DNA of 64,000 nucleotides from JAWVFM01 sp963823245 (GTDB lineage Bacteria > Actinomycetota > Thermoleophilia > Solirubrobacterales > 70-9): contig CAWGKQ010000010.1 of the NCBI GenBank assembly GCA_963823245.1, forward strand, positions 399,218 to 463,217. The letters run 5' to 3'. Position 1 is the stretch's first letter; the number at the start of each line of letters is the position of its first letter. Positions 21,140-30,516 of the stretch are shown piece by piece. The notes beneath the pieces are model-generated. The model did not search any database and was not told the origin of the DNA. It saw nothing but the letters and a program-made list of their open reading frames with translations. The translations under genes were made by a program, and so were the position numbers.

Positions 21140-22480
21140 TCTCGCTCCAGCTCGGCGACGCACTCGACGTGCGGCGTCTGCGGGAACATGTCAACCGGCC
21201 TCACGCGCCGGAGCCTATAGCCGGCCTCGGTGAGCTGAGCGGCGTTCGGGGCCAGCGTCGTCGGGTTGCACGAGACGTAGACGATCCGCCTCGCCTCGCA
21301 CTCGATCACGCGGCGGGTGATCTTCTTCGAGAGGCCGGCGCGGGGCGGATCGACGACGACCACGTCCGGCTTCCCCGCCTCCTCGATCAGCGGCCGGACG
21401 CCGAGCCGCGCGTCGGCAGCGCGGAAGCGGGCGTTCTCGATCCCGTTGCGCTCCGCGTTGCGCTCGGCGTCGGCGACGGCCTCGGGCACCGACTCGATGC
21501 CCCACACCTCGCCGGCCCGCTCCGCCAGCGCGAGGCCGATCGTCCCGACGCCGCAGTAGAGGTCGAACACGCGCTCGCGGCCGCTGAGCCCGCGCGTACT
21601 CGGCGACGGTCGCGTAGAGGAGGTCGGCCGTCTCGGTGTTGGTCTGCAGGAAAGCGGTCGCGGAGACCTCGACGTCGATGCCGCCCAGCTCGCTCGCGCA
21701 GGTACTCCTCACCGGTCGCGCCCGTGGGGCCGTCGGTGCCGCTGCCCGGCCCCTCGACGATGGTGTGGAGGTCGGTCGGAGGACGCGGGATCTCCACGGG
21801 GGACGGTGACGAGGCGCGTCTGGATCTGGCCGGTGCGCCGCCCCTCGCGGACGACGAGGTTGCGGAGGGCCCCGCTGCGCGTGCGGGGGTCGTAGGGCTC
21901 GACACCGTGCCGGCGTGCCCACTCGACGACGTCTCCCCGGGCGGCGTCGGCTCGCTCGGACGCGAGGCGGCACCCGGCGGCGTCGACGATCTCGCTCCAG
22001 CTCCCGCGGCGGTGGAAGCCGAGGCGCGAGCTCGCTCTCGGCCTCGCCGAAGGAGTACTCGAGCTTGTTGCGGTAGCCCCACCGCTCGACCGCCGCGACG
22101 ATGGGCTCCAGCTCGAAATCGTCGAGTCCGCCGAGTCGGCGAAGGGCCTCGTCGACCTGGCGCTGCTTCTCCGCCAGCTGCCGCTCGTACGGGAGCGCCT
22201 GCCAGGGCGCGCCGGGGCACGTCTCGCCGCCGTGCGTGCAGAGCTCCGGGATTCGCTGTGGGCTCGGGTCGAGCAGCTCGACGACCGTCGCCTCGCCGAA
22301 GGCGCTGCGGCTCCGGTCGATCCGCGCGCGCACGCGGTCACCGGGAAGGGCGCCGGCGACGAAGACGACGTAGCCGTTGTGGCGGGCGACGCCGCGGCCC
22401 CCCTGCGCCAGGTCGTCGACCTGCAGGTCGAGCTCCTCGCCCCGCCTCGGTTTCGGGCTTCGTGTGGCGGCTTCGGGCAC
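21136..22480 (-). CDS. rlmD: 23S rRNA (uracil-5-)-methyltransferase, RlmD/RumA-like (frameshifted)
   Basis: This is a TRAM-domain RNA m5U methyltransferase. The TRAM domain is LDLQVDDLAQGGRGVARHNG followed by VVFVAGALPGDRVRARI. An iron-sulfur-like CTHGGETCPGAPWQALPYER keeps two of the usual Cys. The SAM domain has FDLYCGVGTIGLALAERAGE, VVVDPPRAGLSKK and the catalytic-Cys motif VYVSCNPTTLA. Four indels between 21580 and 22030 shuffle the middle across frames, with all pieces in order. It runs divergently from the metallopeptidase at 22498, with 17 bp between the starts. Confidence 0.85.
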
Positions 22481-22497
22481 GCGAATACATTGGCAGG

Positions 22498-23984
22498 GTG
22501 AGCGCCATCGACCTGTCGAGCTACCGCGCCCGCGCCGAGGAGTTCTGCGCCGAGCTCAGCCTCGAGCACTACCTGCACCTGGCAGGACACAAGGCCGAGC
22601 TCGAGGTCGAGTCCATCTACGCCCGTCATGAGGACCTCTTCGCGACCTCGGCCGTCGAGGCCCTGCGCGAGGCGGCCAGCCGGTCGAGCGGGGAGGAGGC
22701 GAGGCGCCGCCGCTACCTCCTTCACTTCGCCTTCGACGGCATGATCGGAGCGCGGACTCGTCGAGAGCAGGAGGAGCTCGCCCGGATGGAGGCGACGCTC
22801 GAGGTGGAGCTCGAGGGGGAGACCATCGGGTACCGGCAGGTCGCCTCGGAGCTCGCCAACGAGCCCGATGGCGACCGGCGCGCCGCGCTCGCCGAGGTAC
22901 GCGACGCGCTACTCGAGAAGCGGCTGAACCCGGTGCACCTGAGGATGCTCGAGGCGACGCGATCCTGCTGCGCCGAGCTCGGCTGGGCCGGTCCAGCGGA
23001 GGCATATGCCGAGCTTCGCGAGCTCGACTTCACCGCGCTGTCGAGCCGGACCGACCGCTTTCTCGAGCTGACCGGCGATCCCTATCCGCGGGTGGCCGAC
23101 CCGGAGCTCGAGCGCGCCGGCGTTCCCGACCTCGGGCGCCTCCGCAGGTCGGACCTGCCCCGGTTCTTCCGCGCCGCCCACCTCGACGGGCCGTTCGCCG
23201 CCGAGCGGATGGTGCCCTCGTTGACGGAGAGCCTCGCCGGGCTCGCGATCGACCTCGCGAAACAGCGAAACATCACGCTCGACGCCGACAGGAGGCCGAC
23301 CAAGTCGCCGCGCGCCTTCTGCTCCACTCCGCGCGTCCCCGACGAGGTCTATCTGGTGGTCGCGCCGGTCGGGGGGCGCGGCGACTACGACGCGCTCTTC
23401 CACGAGGCCGGGCACGCCGAGCACTACGGGCACGTGGACGCCGGCGCTCGCCTTCGAGTACCGATACCTCGGTGACAACGCGGTGACGGAGTCGTTCGCC
23501 TTCCTGCTGGAGAGCCTCGTGGCGGAACCCGCGTGGCTCGCCGATCGGCTGGGCGCCGACGGGGAGGCCGCGGCCGCGCACGCCCGCGCGGCGAAGCTCG
23601 TGATGCTCCGCCGCTACTGCGCGAAGCTCGGTTACGAGGTCGAGCTCGGTGGCTCGGCCCCCGAGCTTGCGGCGATGCCCGACCGCTACGCGGAGCTTCT
23701 GAGCGAAGCGATACGGGTGGAATGGCCGCGCTCGCACTGGCTCGACGACGTCGACGAGGGCTATCTACGTCGTGTGCTACCTGCGGGCGTGGGCCCTCGA
23801 GACCCATTGGCGCCGCGCGCTGCGCGAGCGCTTCGGCGAGCGCTGGTGGGAGTCGGGGGCCGCCGGCGGCTGGCTGCGGGAACTATGGAGCCAGGGCCAG
23901 CGCATGCCGGCCGAGGAGCTCCTCGCCGAGACGACCGGCGAGGAGCTCGACTTCGGCGTACTCGCCGACGAGCTCAGCGGCTGA
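22498..23984 (+). CDS. M3-like zinc metallopeptidase (two frameshifts)
   Basis: This is a largely helical protein of about 490 residues. A zinc site FHEAGHAEHYGH (HExxH form) lies near residue 305, followed after an indel by RYLGDNAVTESFAFLLESL, where the Glu could be the third ligand as in thimet-type (M3) peptidases. The C-terminal part YLRAWALETHWRRALRERFG with W/E/R-rich helices is also M3-like. Indels lie near 23443 and 23770. The GTG start (VSAIDLSSYRARAEEF) faces rlmD. No signal peptide is visible, so it is probably cytoplasmic. Confidence 0.7.
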
Positions 23985-24002
23985 CGACGGCGCTGCGCGG
24001 CG

Positions 24003-24666
24003 CTACTTCGCGAGCCGCCGCTCGATCTCGTCGAGGATGCCCTTGCGCGCCTTGCCGCGCTTCTCCCGCGTCCGCACCTTGCGCAGGTCGGCCTTGTTCA
24101 GGTCCGTAAGCCGCTTCTTGATCTGCGGCGCGGTGAGCTGGTCGTAGGCGGCGATCGGCCACGGGCCGCTCGCGCCGGCACGGCGACGCAGGCGGTCCGC
24201 TTGGGCGAGCGGCTGGTCGGCGGCGTCGCGGGCAGCTCGGCTGGCACGCCCGGCGGCCTTCTCGACCTGGCGGCGAGCGGGGGCCGTCCTGGAGTCGAAG
24301 TCCTTGCGGGCCTGGTCGAGCATCTTCTCGAGGTCGCGCAGGAGGTCGTCCGTGTACTTGCGGCTGCGGGAGACGAGGTTCTGCACCAGCTCGTTCGCGT
24401 CATCCCGGGTCATCCGGCCGCGCTTGACCGAGTCGTCGACGACCTCCTGGATGCGCTCGCGCGAAAGGGTGACGCTGCGCTCCAGCGAGTCGCGGAACGC
24501 CTGCACGCTCTTGTCGGCGCGGGTCGAAGCGCTGCTGCTGCGCGCGGTCGACTTCCGGGCGGTTGACTTGCGCGCACTGCTCGACTTGGTTCGCGACTTT
24601 GCCGCTGTCGAGCGCTTCGCGCCCGACCCGTGCGCTCGTCGACCTCGTTCGTCTCGGTTGCGTCAT
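24003..24666 (-). CDS. Phasin-like coiled-coil protein with basic histone-like N-terminal tail (one frameshift)
   Basis: The main part has long helices: AFRDSLERSVTLSRERIQEV, RMTRDDANELVQNL, DDLLRDLEKMLDQARKDF. It resembles PHA-granule-associated/phasin-type proteins. The C-terminus, AYDQLTAPQIKKRLTDLNKA, looks like a SAP-type or Rho-N-type helix-extended-loop. With one indel near 24630 corrected, the frame extends upstream through a Lys/Ser/Arg/Ala-rich tail (AKRSTAAKSRTKSSSARKST) to ATG 24666, which has GGAAGAG before it. The tail resembles histone H1-type DNA-binding tails. The role is unknown. Confidence 0.55.
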
Positions 24667-24710
24667 CAGCTCTTCCCTTCGTTGCCCATTGCCCGCCCGG
24701 TCCCGCCTAT

Positions 24711-25509
24711 CTAACCATCCCTGCCGCGAAGTCGCACAGCCACCGGGGCGTGATCGGAAAGGCGCACTCGCAGACCGTCCTCGTGAACCTCCCTTGCATC
24801 GGTCCGGCCATGCGGACGGCGCATCGGCGACGTCGAGGCCGCGAACGAGGAGGTGGTCGATCGAGTCGGGGGCCGCGGGGCGCCTCAGCCCGTGGCGACG
24901 CTCGAGCTCGTCGAACACGGCGGAGTCGGCGGGGCGGAGGTTGAGGTCGCCCCCGAAGAGAAGCGGCGAGCCCCGCGTCCACTCAACGGCCCGCTCGGCG
25001 GCGCGAAGCACCTCGGGCTCCGCGAGCTCGTCCGGTCCGCTCGCGTGCAGGTTCGCGACACAGACTCCGGACGCGAGGCGGGTGAGCGCCATCGCCCTGC
25101 GCTCGGGACGCCGGCGCAGGGTCAGCGACTCACGGTCGACGATGTTCGCTCCGCGCACGAGCGTGAGGTTCGAGCCGCCCTCCCAGGACGCGATGAGGTC
25201 GGGATTCCAGGTCGCGATCGCCGAGGTGAGGGGCAGCAGCCAGTTGCGCGAGGTGAGAACGCGGTGCGCCGCCGCGCGACACGCGTCCGAGAATGGACGA
25301 GCCCAGCGCGGCGGGCATTCCTGAAGCAGCGCGACGTCCCAGTCGGCGCCGGCGAGGAGCTCGGCGAACTCGGCCCGCAGGTCGTGGTTCACCTGGATGT
25401 GGGTGGCGTCGCGCTCTGGGCGGCGCGTGAGCCGGGAGCGCCACGTGAAGAGCACCGGGTTCGGCGGGAAGTCGCGGCCGTGAAAGAGGTTCCATGTCAG
25501 CGCTCGCAC
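24711..25509 (-). CDS. Endonuclease/exonuclease/phosphatase family protein (one frameshift)
   Basis: This EEP-fold phosphoesterase has the motifs LTWNLFHG, ALLQECP (metal Glu), VANLHASG, LLFGGDLNLRP, SIDHLLVRG and, after an indel near 24815, RLSDHAPVAVRLRGRDG ending at TAG 24711. The substrate could be DNA, RNA or a phospho-ester lipid. No signal peptide is seen. GTG 25509 is preferred over the longer frame, because that would run into the divergent argF start 9 bp away. Confidence 0.78.
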
Positions 25510-25518
25510 GCGCCTATC

Positions 25519-26409
25519 ATGCCCCGCTTGACGCGGCACCTCATCACCGGCGAGGAGCTATCGAGGGACGAGCTCACGGCCGTGCTCGACCGGGCGATCG
25601 AGCTCAAGGCGAAGCGCGGAGCTGCCGACGCGCCGCGCCCGCTCGAAGGACGCTCGGTGGCGCTTCTGTTCGAGAAGCCATCGACCCGAACCCGGGTCTC
25701 CTTCGACGTCGGCGTCAGCGAGCTCGGCGCGCACCCGGTCGTTCTGCGAAGCGACGAGCTGCAGCTCTCCCGCGGCGAGTCGATCGGCGACACGGCGCGG
25801 ATCCTTTCGCTCTACCTCGATGCCCTCGTCATCCGGTCCGGCTCGGACGACACGGTCGCCGGGCTCGCCGAGGCCGACGAGCTCCCCGTGATCAACGGCC
25901 TCACCCCTCGGCACCATCCCTGTCAGGCGCTCGCCGACCTGATGACCCTGCGAGAGCGGTTCGGCGAGCTCCAGGGATTGAAGCTCGCGTACGTCGGCGA
26001 CGGCAACAACGTCGCCAGGTCCCTGTGCGTGCTGGGCGGGATCGTGGGGGTCGAGGTCCGGGTCGCCACGCCCGAGGGCTACAAGCTCGAGCCCGAGCTC
26101 GCGGCGCTCGATACGGGCGACCCGGCTGAGGCCGCGGCCGGCGCCGACGCCGTCTACACGGACGTCTGGGTGAGCATGGGCGACGAGGCGCAGGCCGACG
26201 CGCGGCGCGCAGCGCTCGCGCCCTATCAGGTGAACGCCGAGCTGCTCGCCGGCGCGGCGGACCGCGCGATCGTCCTCCACTGCCTCCCGGCACACCCGGG
26301 CGAGGAGATCAGCGAGGAGATGCTCTACGGCGAGCGCTCCGCGGTCTGGGACGAGGCGGAGAATCGCCTCCACGCCCAGAAGGCGCTGCTGGAGCTACTG
26401 GTCAGCTGA
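25519..26409 (+). CDS. argF: Ornithine carbamoyltransferase
   Basis: ArgF makes citrulline from ornithine and carbamoyl phosphate. The 296-residue product is intact. It has the carbamoyl phosphate motif FEKPSTRTRVSFDVGVSELG, HHPCQALADLMTL, the ornithine loop and the catalytic HCLPAHPGEEISEE. ATG 25519 gives MPRLTRHLITGEELSRDELT. It stands alone, without other arginine genes nearby. A lone copy could also serve as a catabolic OTCase, but the sequence fits the anabolic form. Confidence 0.94.
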   Translation: MPRLTRHLITGEELSRDELTAVLDRAIELKAKRGAADAPRPLEGRSVALLFEKPSTRTRVSFDVGVSELGAHPVVLRSDELQLSRGESIGDTARILSLYLDALVIRSGSDDTVAGLAEADELPVINGLTPRHHPCQALADLMTLRERFGELQGLKLAYVGDGNNVARSLCVLGGIVGVEVRVATPEGYKLEPELAALDTGDPAEAAAGADAVYTDVWVSMGDEAQADARRAALAPYQVNAELLAGAADRAIVLHCLPAHPGEEISEEMLYGERSAVWDEAENRLHAQKALLELLVS

Positions 26410-26437
26410 AAGGCGACAGTCGTCCTGGTTTGACCTC

Positions 26438-26460
26438 GTCCTGCCGGGACAGATCAGGAC
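26438..26460 (+). terminator. Possible hairpin after argF
   Basis: GTCCTG at 26438-26443 pairs with CAGGAC at 26455-26460 across an 11-nt loop, 29 nt after the argF stop. A repeated CTGCCGGGAC overlaps it. The stem is short and no T run follows, so this is a weak call. Confidence 0.3.
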
Positions 26461-26504
26461 TGCCGGGACTCCCCTCCCTCGCTGCCTAGACTCTGCCGTG
26501 CCGC

Positions 26505-26577
26505 GGCCCCGTGGTGTAAGGGTCAGCACGCTGCCCTTTCAAGGCAGAAGAGCCGGGTTCGAATCCCGCCGGGGCTA
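26505..26577 (+). tRNA. tRNA-Glu (anticodon TTC)
   Basis: The cloverleaf is readable. The acceptor GGCCCCG pairs with CGGGGCT (one G-T), the anticodon stem is CTGCC/GGCAG with loop CTTTCAA and anticodon TTC, the T loop is GGTTCGAATCC, and the discriminator is A. CCA is not encoded. It lies 8 bp before lgt. Confidence 0.95.
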
Positions 26578-26585
26578 TCTCACCG

Positions 26586-27341
26586 GTGCAGCCCACCATC
26601 CACATCGGTCCGCTCACCCTCCAGACCTTCGGGATCTGCTTCGCGATTGCGTTCATCGCCGCGGGGGCGGTGCTCGGCCGGCGGCTGAAGGAGATCGGGA
26701 AGCCCGCGGAGTGGGCCTACGAGGCGATCCTCTTCGCGCTCGTGGGCGGGCTCGTCGGCTCCCGGCTCTACTTCGTCGTCGAGAACTACGACGAGGTCAA
26801 GCACGATCTGCTCGGCAACCTCTTCTCGGGGTCGGGACTCGTCTGGTACGGCGGCGCGATCGGGGGCGCGATCGCGGTCGGCATCTGGGCCTACCGGCGC
26901 CGGCTGTTCAACCTCACGCTGCTCGACATCTGCGCCGTGCCACTCGCCGTCGGCTACGCGCTCGGCCGGATCGGCTGCCAGGTGTCCGGCGACGGCGACT
27001 ATGGGAGGAGCTGGGACGGCCCGTGGGCGATGGCCTATCCGAACGGCACCGTGCCCACCCACCACACGGTCCACCCGACACCGATCTACGAGACGCTGGC
27101 GATGGGACTCATCGCTTACGCGCTGTGGCGGCTCCGCGACCGCTTTCGCCCCGGGATCCTGTTCGCCCTCTACCTGATCCTCTCCGGCCTCGAGCGACTG
27201 CTGGTCGAGTTCCTACGTCGGAACACCGCGGACGTCCTCGGCGTCACCCAGCCGCAGGCGTTGAGCATCGTGGCGATCGTCGCCGGCGTCGTCTGGATCG
27301 CCGTCGCCCACCGACGCGGGCCGCTCGCGCGAACCGCCTGA
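26586..27341 (+). CDS. lgt: Prolipoprotein diacylglyceryl transferase
   Basis: Lgt transfers diacylglyceryl from phosphatidylglycerol to the lipobox Cys of prolipoproteins. The 251-residue product has about seven membrane helices. It has the Lgt pattern GLVWYGGAIGGAIAVGIWAY, the signature GRIGCQVSGDGDYG (usually GRxGNFxNxExxG, so the Asn positions differ) and HPTPIYETLAMG. LERLLVEFLRRN carries a conserved Arg. GTG 26586 gives MQPTIHIGPLTLQTFGICFA, which fits the family start. Confidence 0.93.
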   Translation: MQPTIHIGPLTLQTFGICFAIAFIAAGAVLGRRLKEIGKPAEWAYEAILFALVGGLVGSRLYFVVENYDEVKHDLLGNLFSGSGLVWYGGAIGGAIAVGIWAYRRRLFNLTLLDICAVPLAVGYALGRIGCQVSGDGDYGRSWDGPWAMAYPNGTVPTHHTVHPTPIYETLAMGLIAYALWRLRDRFRPGILFALYLILSGLERLLVEFLRRNTADVLGVTQPQALSIVAIVAGVVWIAVAHRRGPLARTA

Positions 27342-27344
27342 GGC

Positions 27345-28101
27345 TCAGACCGACCGCAGGAGCCCGCCGTCGAGCGGGATCTGCGCGCCGGTGAGGTAGC
27401 CGGCGCGCTCCGAGCAGAGGAACGCGACGAGGTCGCCGTACTCCTCGGGCGTTCCGAGGCGTCCCGCGGGCACGTCCTGAGCGGCGCCGCGCTCCATCTC
27501 CTCCCAGCTCCCCCAGTTCGAGGCGAGCCGCTCGGTCGCGAACCGACCCGTCAGCACCGTGTTGACCGTGACGCCGTCGCCCGCGACCTCGCGCGAGAGG
27601 GTCTTGAGGAACCCGACGGCGGCCTGCCGCAGCGAGTTCGAGAGGTTGAGGCTCGGGATCGGCTCGCGGGTGGACGACGAGCCGACGTTGACGATCCGAC
27701 CAAACCCGCGCTCGCGCATCGCGGGGAGCGCCTCCTCGATCAGGACACGGGGCGCGAGCACCAGCGAGCGAAACGCGGCCTCCCACTCCTCGAGCGAGTT
27801 GTCGAGCGCGCCGCCCTTCGGCGGACCGCCGGTGTTGAGCACGAGGATCGTGGCCGGCTCGCCGAACCGCTCGGCGACCTCCGCCGGGCAGCTCGCGCAC
27901 CCGGTCGAGGTCTGACGTGTCGGCCTCGAAGGCGGCCATCTCGCCGTCGATCGACTCCGCCGCCTCGGTGATCGCGTCCCGAGACCGGCTCGCCATCGCG
28001 ACCCGCGCGCCCTCGCGAGCCAGCGCCTCCGCGATGCCGCGTCCGATCCCCTTGCTCGACGCCATCACCAGCGCCACCCTGCCGTCGATCCCGAGGTCCA
28101 C
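27345..28101 (-). CDS. SDR-family oxidoreductase with degenerate YxxxK motif (one frameshift)
   Basis: This short-chain dehydrogenase/reductase homologue has about 252 residues. The cofactor loop is VMASSKGIGRGIAEALAREG, then MASRSRDAITEAAESI. After an indel near 27870 it reads MLNTGGPPKGGALDN, RIVNVGSSSTREPIPSLNLS and the usual C-terminal GTPEEYGDLVAFLCSERAGY. The active-site YxxxK is replaced by SNSLRQAAVG, as in a known FabG-like subfamily, so standard SDR chemistry may be altered. It converges with lgt, with 3 bp between the stops. Confidence 0.8.
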
Positions 28102-28153
28102 GAATGCAACGTACCGGAGCCGATCGGCGGGGTCGATCAGGTACGTTCCAGGC

Positions 28154-29110
28154 GTGCCGAAAGCGCCGCCCAAGCCGGAGGAGCACGACCAGCTCTCGAA
28201 GGACCTGGTGGCGGCCGCGACAGCGATCTACGGCGCCCACGAAGGCCGCCGCGCCCTCCACGCGAAGGGCATCTGGTGCGAGGGCACGTTCACGGCCACC
28301 GACGAGGCCGGCCGGCTCTCCCGCGCCGCCCATTTCAGCGGCGACGCGGTGCCGGCGCTCGTCCGCTTCTCGAACGGCAGCGGCAACCCCGACTCCAACG
28401 ACGCGAGCCGGGAGGCGCGCGGCCTGGCGGTCAAGCTCCGCCCCGACGGCGGTGACGAAACGGACATGCTGGCGACGACCGCCCGCGCCTTCTCAACCCG
28501 CACGCCCGAGGAGTTCCTCGAGCTCTTGGAGCTGCGCAGGCCCGATCCCGAGACGGGCCAGCCGGACATGGAGAAGCTCGGCGCCTGGCTCGGCGAGCAC
28601 CCCGAGGCCCAGCCCTCGATCGCCTCGACGATGGGCATCGAGCCGCCGGCGAGCTTCGCCCGGGTCCACTACTACTCGCCGCACACCTTCAAGCTTCTCG
28701 ACGCCGACGATGGGGCGACCTGGATCCGCTTTCGCTGGCGGACCGAGGACGGCGAGGAGGAGCGGATCGCCGACGACGACGCCCGCGCCAAGGGACGCGA
28801 CTACCTCTTCGACGAGCTTCGCGAGCGCCTCGCGAAGGGCTCCATCCGCTTCACCCTCCTCATCCAGCTTCACCCCGACGGCGGGTCGCTCGTCGATCCG
28901 AGCGAGGTCTGGCCGGACGACTCCGGCCTCGTGGAGGCCGGGACGCTCGAGATCACCGACGTCGTCGATGACCCCGAGGGCGACGGCCACATCGAGGTAT
29001 TCGACCCGCTCCGGCTGGGCGACGGCGTCGAGCCGTCGGACGACCCGGTCCTCCACGCGCGGCGGACGTCGTATTCGGTCTCCGCCTATCGGCGCTTGGG
29101 CGAGGGCTAA
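28154..29110 (+). CDS. Catalase-related heme peroxidase (SrpA-like)
   Basis: This is a small catalase-fold protein of 318 residues, shorter than true catalases. The distal His region is HAKGIWCEGTFTAT, followed by FSGDAVPALVRFSNGSGNPD, the FARVHYYSPHTFKL block and the proximal heme Tyr near the C-terminus (HARRTSYSVSAYRRLGEG, RxxxY form). Such proteins usually work as peroxidases. GTG 28154 is divergent from the SDR gene. The frame is intact. Confidence 0.85.
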   Translation: MPKAPPKPEEHDQLSKDLVAAATAIYGAHEGRRALHAKGIWCEGTFTATDEAGRLSRAAHFSGDAVPALVRFSNGSGNPDSNDASREARGLAVKLRPDGGDETDMLATTARAFSTRTPEEFLELLELRRPDPETGQPDMEKLGAWLGEHPEAQPSIASTMGIEPPASFARVHYYSPHTFKLLDADDGATWIRFRWRTEDGEEERIADDDARAKGRDYLFDELRERLAKGSIRFTLLIQLHPDGGSLVDPSEVWPDDSGLVEAGTLEITDVVDDPEGDGHIEVFDPLRLGDGVEPSDDPVLHARRTSYSVSAYRRLGEG

Positions 29111-29121
29111 GTCCCCCGCCC

Positions 29122-30303
29122 TTGATCGACGCAACCTCGTTCCTCGTCATCGTCGCGACCGCCGCCGTGGCGGGCATCGTGGCGACGGCGCTCGAGCCGC
29201 GCTTCGCAATCCCTGTCGTGGTGCTCGAGCTCCTGTTCGGGATCATCATCGGTCCGGAGATCGCCGATCTCGCCAAGGTCGATCCGTTCTCGACCTTCTT
29301 CGGGAACCTCGGCCTGGGGATGCTGTTCTTCTTCGCGGGCTACGAGATCGACTTCGAGCGCATCAAGGGGAGCCCCCTCGTGCGAGGGCGGCGCGGGCTG
29401 GGCGCTCTCCCTCGCTCTGGCTTACGGGATCGCAGGCCTCCTGTCGGCGGGCAACGTCATCGTCTCCGACCTCTACACGGGCTCGGCGATCGCGACGACC
29501 GCGATCGGGACGCTGATCCCGATTCTCCGCGACGCGGGCGAGACCAAGACCCGTTTCGGGACGTACCTGCTCGCGGCCGGCGCCGTCGGCGAGTTCGGCC
29601 CGATCCTCATCGTCACGCTGCTGCTCTCCACGACGCACCCGCTCCACGAGGCCGTGGTCCTCGTGGCGTTCGTCGCCGCCGCGGTGCTGCTCGGCGTCTT
29701 CTCGGTGCGCTCGGCCTATCGCGGGTGGCCTGCGCTCGAGCGCACGTTCGAGTCGTCGAGCCAGCTCGCCGTCCGGCTGGCCGTCGTGCTCATCTTCGGC
29801 CTCGTGGCTCTCGCCTCGCAGCTCGGCCTCGACCTGCTCCTCGGGGGCTTCGTCGCCGGGATGATCACCCGGGTGGCGCTGCGGGGCCACGAGCTCGCGA
29901 TCTTCGAGTCGAAGCTGAACGCCGTCGGCTACGGCTTCCTGATCCCGTTCTTCTTCGTCACCAGCGGGATGGCGTTCAACCTCGACGTCCTCGTCAACGA
30001 CCCGACCGCGCTTCTGAAGCTCCCGCTGTTCGCCGTTCTGTTCCTGGTCGTCCGCGGCGTCCCGGCGCTCGCGCTCTACCGCGACAAGTTCGACCTTCGC
30101 GACCGCGCCGCCCTCGGTGTGCTCTGCGCCACGGAGTTGCCACTGGTCGTCGCGATCACCACGCTCGCTCTGAGCCTCAACGAGATGCGGCCCTCGACCG
30201 CGTCGGCGCTCGTCGGCGCCGCGATCATCTCGACGCTCGTCTACCCGCTGATCGGCCTGCGCCTGCGGCGCGACCGGATCGTCCCGGACGAAAGCTGGCC
30301 TAG
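29122..30303 (+). CDS. Cation:proton antiporter, CPA2/Kef type (frameshifted)
   Basis: This is a multi-span membrane protein with about 11-12 helices. It starts MIDATSFLVIVATAAVAGIV and has LLFGIIIGPEIADLAKV and GLGMLFFFAGYEIDF. After an indel near 29390 it continues with TAIGTLIPILRDAGETKTRF, FGTYLLAAGAVGEFGPILIV, GFVAGMITRVALRG and LGVLCATELPLVVAITTLAL, all typical of Kef/Nha-type exchangers. No regulatory TrkA domain follows. The long frame runs into the tRNA-Val gene, so a second indel near the 3' end is likely, and the TAG at 30301-30303 is the probable stop. Confidence 0.8.
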   Translation: MIDATSFLVIVATAAVAGIVATALEPRFAIPVVVLELLFGIIIGPEIADLAKVDPFSTFFGNLGLGMLFFFAGYEIDFERIKGSPLVRGRRGLGALPRSGLRDRRPPVGGQRHRLRPLHGLGDRDDRDRDADPDSPRRGRDQDPFRDVPARGRRRRRVRPDPHRHAAALHDAPAPRGRGPRGVRRRRGAARRLLGALGLSRVACARAHVRVVEPARRPAGRRAHLRPRGSRLAARPRPAPRGLRRRDDHPGGAAGPRARDLRVEAERRRLRLPDPVLLRHQRDGVQPRRPRQRPDRASEAPAVRRSVPGRPRRPGARALPRQVRPSRPRRPRCALRHGVATGRRDHHARSEPQRDAALDRVGARRRRDHLDARLPADRPAPAARPDRPGRKLA

Positions 30304-30334
30304 GCGCGCCCGGGCCCGCCATAATTTCGCGCCC

Positions 30335-30407
30335 GGGCGGTTAGCTCAGTTGGGAGAGCGCCTGCCTTACAAGCAGGAGGTCGGCGGTTCGAGCCCGCCA
30401 CCGCCCA
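30335..30407 (+). tRNA. tRNA-Val (anticodon TAC)
   Basis: The acceptor GGGCGGT pairs perfectly with ACCGCCC. The anticodon stem is CCTGC/GCAGG with loop CTTACAA and anticodon TAC. The D arm TAGCTCAGTTGGGAGAGC and T arm GGCGGTTCGAGCCCGCC are normal, and the discriminator is A. CCA is not encoded. Confidence 0.96.
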
Positions 30408-30516
30408 TCGGGCTAATGTCGAACCGCGGAGTATCGCTGCGAGCGCGCCGGGAGGCATGAATTGCGCGTTCGGCGCGAAGCCTCTAAGGTGTCTCCTCGG
30501 CGGGTTTCCGCTGCAA

